Assembly (NCBI GenBank): GCA_022432975.1
Contig: CM039509.1
Span: forward strand, 45,108,209-45,172,208
Source of the DNA: Begonia masoniana
Lineage: Eukaryota > Streptophyta > Magnoliopsida > Cucurbitales > Begoniaceae
DNA: 64,000 nt
Direction: 5' to 3'
Part shown: positions 58,163 to 64,000 of the stretch, one piece after another
Layout: each line of letters begins with the position of its first letter
How positions within the stretch are numbered: position 1 is the first letter of the stretch
The notes under the pieces: model-generated
Database searches by the model: none
Told to the model about the DNA's origin: nothing
Seen by the model: the letters and a program-made list of their open reading frames with translations, nothing else
Made by a program: the position numbers and the translations under genes

Positions 58163-61100
58163 TGTAACACCCGGCATTTTGCCATGTAAATATTCTCGAA
58201 ATTTGTTTAGCGGGATAAATGATTACATTAATACAATGAATGTTTTAATGAGTTTATCGGAGTGTTTAATGGAAAAACCGAATTGATTAACTAATTAACA
58301 AATTAGTTAGAAACCAATGGAAGGGCAAATTAAGAAAATAATTAAGGTAGGTGGGAGGGAACTAATGAGTGCTTGACACTTGACAACTTGTTGAAGAAGC
58401 CATGTTCTTCTTCTCTTTCCTCCTACGTGAAACCCTCATTTCTCATCTGCTTCATTCCACTGCTCTCTGTTTTCTCTCCTCCAGGCGACTGCAACCTTTC
58501 CAAAAGACTTCCATTTCCCTGTTTTCTCCAGTGAAGGTAATCATGTGCTAAAGTTAACGAGTTTGGATAAGTTAAAATGTGAGTTTTGTGGAAGTTTAAG
58601 GTTGCGATATTTTGAGAAAAACTCACTGTTTTTGAATGAAAACACGTTAGTTTGTTTTCTAAAGGTTTGAATGGAGTTTGCTGCATATTCTACTAAGTTA
58701 TTAGTTAGCATTTTGCAGCTCTGTTTATTGTCCACTCCACCGGTGAACAGTAAATTTCTGTTGTAGTTCACATCCACCGGTGAACAGTAAATTTCTGTCT
58801 GTAGTTCACATCCACTTGTGAACAGTAAATTTCTGTTGTAGTTCACATCCACTTGTGAACAGTAAATTTCTGTTTGTAGTTCACATCCACCTGTGAACAG
58901 TAAATTTCTGTTTGTAGTTCACATCCACCTGTGAACAGTAAATTTCTGTTTGTAGTTCACATCCACCGGTGAACAGTAAATTTCTGTTTGTAGTTCACAT
59001 CCACTTGTGAACAGTAAATTTCTGTCTGTAGTTCACATCCACTTGTGAACAGTAAATTTCTGTTGTAGTTCACATCCACTTGTGAACAGTAAATTCTGTT
59101 TGTAGTTCACATCCACCTGTGAACAGTAAATTTCTGTTTGTAGTTCACATCCACCTGTGAACAGTAAATTTCTGTTGTAGTTCACATCCACTTGTGAACA
59201 GTAAATTTCTGTTGTAGTTCACATCCACCGGTGAACAGTAAATTTCTGTTGTAGTTCACATCCACCGGTGAACAGTAAATTTCTGTCTGTAGTTCACATC
59301 CACTTGTGAACAGTAAATTTCTGTTGTAGTTCACATCCACCGGTGAACAGTAAATTTCTGTTGTAGTTCACATCCACCGGTGAACAGTAAATTTCTGTCT
59401 GTAGTTCACATCCACCTGTGAACAGTAAATTTCTGTTTGTAGTTCACATCCACCGGTGAACAGTAAATTTCTGTTTGTAGTTCACATCCACCTGTGAACA
59501 GTAAATTTCTGTCTGTAGTTCACATCCACCTGTGAACAGTAAATTTCTGTTGTAGTTCACATCCACTTGTGAACAGTAAATTTCTGTTTGTAGTTCACAT
59601 CCACCTGTGAACAGTAAATTTCTGTTGTAGTTCACATCCACTTGTGAACAGTAAATTTCTGTCTGTAGTTCACATCCACTTGTGAACAGTAAATTTCTGT
59701 TTGTAGTTCACATCCACCTGTGAACAGTAAATTTCTGTTGTAGTTCACATCCACCTGTGAACAGTAAATTTCTGTTGTAGTTCACATCCACTTGTGAACA
59801 GTAAATTTCTGTTGTAGTTCACATCCACTTGTGAACAGTAAATTTCTGTTGTAGTTCACATCCACCTGTGAACAGTAAATTTCTGTTGTAGTTCACATCC
59901 ACTTGTGAACAGTAAATTTCTGTCTGTAGTTCACATCCACTTGTGAACAGTAAATTTCTGTTTGTAGTTCACATCCACTTGTGAACAGTAAATTTCTGTT
60001 GTAGTTCACATCCACCTGTGAACAGTAAATTTCTGTTGTAGTTCACATCCACCTGTGAACAGTAAATTTCTGTCTGTAGTTCACATCCACTTGTGAACAG
60101 TAAATTTCTGTTGTAGTTCACATCCACCTGTGAACAGTAAATTTCTGTTGTAGTTCACATCCACCGGTGAACAGTAAATTTCTGTTGTAGTTCACATCCA
60201 CTTGTGAACAGTAAATTTCTGTCTGTAGTTCACATCCACCGGTGAACAGTAAATTTCTGTTGTAGTTCACATCCACCGGTGAACAGTAAATTTCTGTTGT
60301 AGTTCACATCCACCTGTGAACAGTAAATTTCTGTTGTAGTTCACATCCACCTGTGAACAGTAAATTTCTGTCTGTAGTTCACATCCACCTGTGAACAGTA
60401 AATTTCTGTCTGTAGTTCACATCCACTTGTGAACAGTAAATTTCTGTTTGTAGTTCACATCCACCTGTGAACAGTAAATTTCTGTCTGTAGTTCACATCC
60501 ACTTGTGAACAGTAAATTCTGTTTGTAGTTCACATCCACTTGTGAACAGTAAATTTCTGTTGTAGTTCACATCCACCTGTGAACAGTAAATTTCTGTCTG
60601 TAGTTCACATCCACTTGTGAACAGTAAATTTCTGTTTGTAGTTCACATCCACTTGTGAACAGTAAATTTCTGTTTGTAGTTCACATCCACCTGTGAACAG
60701 TAAATTTCTGTCTGTAGTTCACATCCACCGGTGAACAGTAAATTCTGTTTGTAGTTCACATCCACCGGTGAACAGTAAATTTCTGTTGTAGTTCACATCC
60801 ACCGGTGAACAGTAAATTCTGTTTGTAGTTCACATCCACTTGTGAACAGTAAATTTCTGTCTGTAGTTCACATCCACCTGTGAACAGTAAATTTCTGTCT
60901 GTAGTTCACATCCACTTGTGAACAGTAAATTCTGTTTGTAGTTCACATCCACTTGTGAACAGTAAATTTCTGTCTGTAGTTCACATCCACTTGTGAACAG
61001 TAAATTCTGTTTGTAGTTCACATCCACTTGTGAACAGTAAATTCTGTTTGTAGTTCACATCCACCTGTGAACAGTAAATTTCTGTCTGTAGTTCACATCC

Positions 61101-62779
61101 ACTTGTGAACAGTAAATTTCTGTTTGTAGTTCACATCCACTTGTGAACAGTAAATTCTGTTTGTAGTTCACATCCACTTGTGAACAGTAAATTCTGTTTG
61201 TAGTTCACATCCACCGGTGAACAGTAAATTCTGTTTGTAGTTCACATCCACTTGTGAACAGTAAATTCTGTTTGTAGTTCACATCCACCGGTGAACAGTA
61301 AATTTCTGTCTGTAGTTCACATCCACCTGTGAACAGTAAATTTCTGTCTGTAGTTCACATCCACTTGTGAACAGTAAATTCTGTTTGTAGTTCACATCCA
61401 CTTGTGAACAGTAAATTCTGTTTGTAGTTCACATCCACTTGTGAACAGTAAATTCTGTTTGTAGTTCACATCCACCTGTGAACAGTAAATTTCTGTCTGT
61501 AGTTCACATCCACCTGTGAACAGTAAATTTCTGTCTGTAGTTCACATCCACTTGTGAACAGTAAATTTCTGTCTGTAGTTCACATCCACCTGTGAACAGT
61601 AAATTCTGTTTGTAGTTCACATCCACCGGTGAACAGTAAATTTCTGTTGTAGTTCACATCCACCGGTGAACAGTAAATTTCTGTTGTAGTTCACATCCAC
61701 CTGTGAACAGTAATTTCTGTCTGTAGTTCACATCCACCGGTGAACAGTAAATTTCTGTTTGTAGTTCACATCCACCGGTGAACAGTAAATTTCTGTTTGT
61801 AGTTCACATCCACCCGTGAACAGTAAATTTCTGTCTGTAGTTCACATCCACCTGTGAACAGTAAATTTCTGTTTGTAGTTCACATCCACCGGTGAACAGT
61901 AAATTTCTGTCTGTAGTTCACATCCACTTGTGAACAGTAAATTTCTGTTTGTAGTTCACATCCACCCGTGAACAGTAAATTTCTGTCTGTAGTTCACATC
62001 TACCGGTGAACAGTAAATTTCTGTTTGTAGTTCACATCCACCCGTGAACAGTAAATTTCTGTTGTAGTTCACATCCACTTGTGAACAGTAAATTTCTGTC
62101 TGTAGTTCACATCCACCGTGAACAGTAAATTTCTGTTGTAGTTCACATCCACCGGTGAACAGTAAATTTCTGTCTGTAGTTCACATCCACCTGTGAACAG
62201 TAAATTTCTGTCTGTAGTTCACATCCACCGGTGAACAGTAAATTTCTGTTTGTAGTCACATCCACGGTGAACAGTAAATTTCTGTTTGTAGTCCACATCC
62301 ACATGTGAACAGTAAATTTCTCTCTGTAATTCACACCCACCGTTCTCTTTTGTTTATTCTCATCCACCGCTGCCACTGTTCACTTTTGTCTTATTCACAC
62401 CTACCGTTAGCCTATATCACCCGATTATGTTATTCACTGTAACTTTCTCCCAGTATGCCTTTCAGTCTATATTCCTCGTTTATTTACACTGTATGTATTT
62501 TTATCACGTTTCCTCTGCATGACCGTCGTCCATCTAGTCTTTTATTTAAATGTTCCAAGTATTCTGATTTTCTTCTGTAATTCATTCTGCAGTTCGGTTT
62601 AACTGTTTTACCGTTTTGACTTTAAATCCAGAGAAGGTTTTCTCTAGCTGTAAAATTTTAAGGGTTTGTTTTAAAAGTCCAGTCTGTTTGTTTAAAGTTA
62701 AAAAAAAAATATATAGTCCCCGTTTTGAATGTCCCGGAGTGATGGCTCCTCGGACCCCGATCGGGTCGAGGCTGTCACA
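58163..62779. mobile_element. 4.6-kb solo LTR in the copia integrase, mostly minisatellite
   Basis: Begins TGTAACACCCGG, ends GGCTGTCACA, with 5-bp duplication CCACA at 58158-58162 and 62780-62784. Joining the flanks restores copia integrase reading (LHLDVW to GPSPVC). About 3.6 of its 4.6 kb is a tandem array. The non-repetitive part (58163-58740 and 62340-62779) has no ORF of note. Ty3-like by its ends, but the family is not assigned. Confidence 0.85.
58744..62340. repeat. 37-38-bp minisatellite, roughly 95 copies
   Basis: Each unit reads GTGAACAGTAAATTTCTGT, then (T/C)TGTAGTTCACATCCAC, with a variable CACCGG, CACCTG or CACTTG junction and small length variants (TTGTAG against TTTGTAG or TCTGTAG; TAAATTC against TAAATTTC). 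Units become more divergent at the right end. GTGAAC and GTTCAC alternate, so every unit is an inverted repeat. Confidence 0.96.
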
Positions 62780-62801
62780 CCACACATCTAGATGTATAAG
62801 G

Positions 62802-63422
62802 TCAAAAAGAGATAATGCATGAGAAACAAAAAATGAGAAATAGCAAACGATGACTTTTACTCATTTGACATGCAATACTAAATTTGGAAACACTAGACTT
62901 AAGAAAAGGTTCATTACATAAACCCAAAACAAAATTTAAAGCATTTAAAGACGTGTGGCTGAGACGGAGATGCCACGGATTTGAAGACGAAACAATGAAG
63001 GTGAAGGCAGGGACGTTGGAGCAGGTAGTCGCAGACAAGGCTTGAGGAGCAGAAGGTGTTTTATAGAGACCATTATTGAGCAATCCCCGAAGAAGTGTTT
63101 GGTGGGAACTACAGTCCTTAATCACAACATAAGTGGAATGAAATTCAACGAACACTAGATGTTCATGAAATAATTGAGGAATACTAAGAAGATTATGAGA
63201 CAAAAAATGAGCATGAAAGACATTACGTAATAGAAGAGGATTTTGATTAGTCGGAAGCAAAGTAGAACAAGAGTGGGTGATAGAGTGAGACTTATTGTCG
63301 GCCATCGAGATAGTAGAAGAGCCACTGTAGGGTGTAAGATTGAGCAGCATTGAAGGGTGTGGGGTGAAATGGTGGGTGGCACCCGAGTCTAGCAGCCACT
63401 GTGAAGCATTGGTAGACACCAA
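62802..63422 (-). pseudogene. Copia protease and GAG pre-integrase fragment
   Basis: 206 open codons with protease motif WLLDSGATHHFTP, then MADNKSHSITH, LLRNVFHAHFLSHNLLSI and the pre-integrase block NPWHLRLSHTSLNALN, ending near ACQMSKSHRL. The upstream gag end (PPHYPSHPTQYPTPHSF) lies in another frame, so it is disrupted. Confidence 0.88.
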
Positions 63423-63539
63423 CGATAATGGAATGGGAGAATCCCGGCAAAGTTAGCCTGAGCTGGAGAAGAGAAGCTGTGTGGGGTTGGGTACTGGGTC
63501 GGATGACTGGGATAATGAGGTGGATTGTTATATTGGGTT

Positions 63540-64000
63540 TGTAACACCCGAAAATTTCTAGTAACAAGTGTAGCCTTAGAAAGGTTATGGAAATTTTATT
63601 TAGCAAGAGTTAGGCATTCAATTATGAGTTGAGAGTGGATGAAGTATGGTGGAAGAGTTTGACAATTCAAACTAACTTGTGATTTGTTGAAAGTTTTGGG
63701 CTTGAAAAGTCCAACTACTTTAACCAATAAAATTCAAGCAATGGTGTGAATGAGAAAGGAAGAAAAGATGGTGATTTTAATGAAGCAATCACGTTGGAAT
63801 TCAAAGAAGAGAATTGGACAAGTAAAAAGGTTTAGGTTTGAAAAGTCAAACCTTTGAAAAATCAAACTTCATTAACCAATCAAAATTTAGTAAAAATCTA
63901 ATGAAATTGTGGTGAATTTTTGGAGGCTTTCACGTTGGCTTTTGAAGAAAGAAAAGGGTGGGTTTATTTTCAAATTTAAAGAATTTTGTAGAGGGAATTT
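63540..64000. mobile_element. Start of another LTR, cut by the window edge
   Basis: TGTAACACCCGAAAATTTC opens a segment that interrupts the copia gag sequence. Its opening resembles the 58163 LTR (TGTAACACCCGG...AAATTTGTTTAGC). The other end and target duplication are outside the window, so this is an inference. Confidence 0.55.

Larger units (their letters stand above)
53883..63539 (-). mobile_element. Degenerate Ty1/copia element, multiply interrupted
   Basis: Pieces of one pol run in correct order on the minus strand. Gag end and protease are at 62802-63539. The integrase core (DVW into GPSPVC, then IVDDCTRF, QSDWGGEF) continues below 58162 to about 57540. RT start ([43 protein letters not shown]) spans the 57112/55361 junction, and later RT (MQQLPGFVDSSFP) lies near 55040. 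RNase H is at 53883-54254. Removing the two solo LTRs restores continuity at each of their target duplications. Many stops and frameshifts remain, so it is dead. Confidence 0.85.

Noticed and set aside
58744..62340. CRISPR-like array
   Set aside because: Contiguous tandem units without unique spacers, in a plant LTR with no cas genes. It is a minisatellite.

Overview
This is a nuclear window from a flowering plant. It holds spliced genes with GT-AG introns, a nuclear tRNA, Ty1/copia and other LTR elements, hAT- and Mutator-type DNA transposons and very long microsatellites. The protein set (a KIN-7 kinesin, a CNGC channel, a CYP84A-type P450, a plant squalene synthase, a CRM-domain protein) points to a eudicot. 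A rosid is likely from protein similarity as I remember it; the species cannot be fixed from the sequence.

Layout: 3-134 is the last coding part of a mitochondrial bTHX/S31-type ribosomal protein (+). 1626-2625 is a pure (TG)500 array. 3110-22150 is a 13-exon KIN-7 kinesin (-). Its intron 7 is swollen to 13.1 kb by a full-length Sirevirus-like copia element (7562-19135, itself carrying a hAT insertion) and an oppositely oriented related solo LTR (19150-20532). 23602-26153 is a 7-exon CNGC channel (-), and 27853-27924 is tRNA-Glu(CTC) (-). 29882-32373 is a nine-knuckle CCHC zinc-finger protein (+) with a one-base frameshift. 33516-36597 is a conserved plant protein of unknown function (+). 36974-38640 is a two-exon CYP84A/ferulate-5-hydroxylase-type P450 (-).

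38836-43035 is a Mutator-like inverted-repeat element split by a 3.0-kb solo LTR. 43792-48191 is a 13-exon squalene synthase (-) with a hAT-like MITE in intron 2. 50804-53417 is a plastid-type single-CRM-domain protein (-) whose acidic linker is blown up to (GATGAA)170; it also carries a noisy 120-bp tandem duplication. 53883-63539 is a degenerate copia element (-) cut up by two solo LTRs and an internal 51-bp minisatellite. The window ends in the start of another LTR.

The host genes are separate housekeeping and metabolic genes, not an operon or cluster. The main interest is structural: nested insertions can be ordered from their target-site duplications, several LTRs carry large internal minisatellites, and an inverted LTR pair lies inside a transcribed intron. 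Several frameshifts and near-duplications beside long simple repeats look like possible long-read assembly errors. I found no convincing new biochemical system. All exon boundaries were read by eye from splice consensus and reading-frame continuity.
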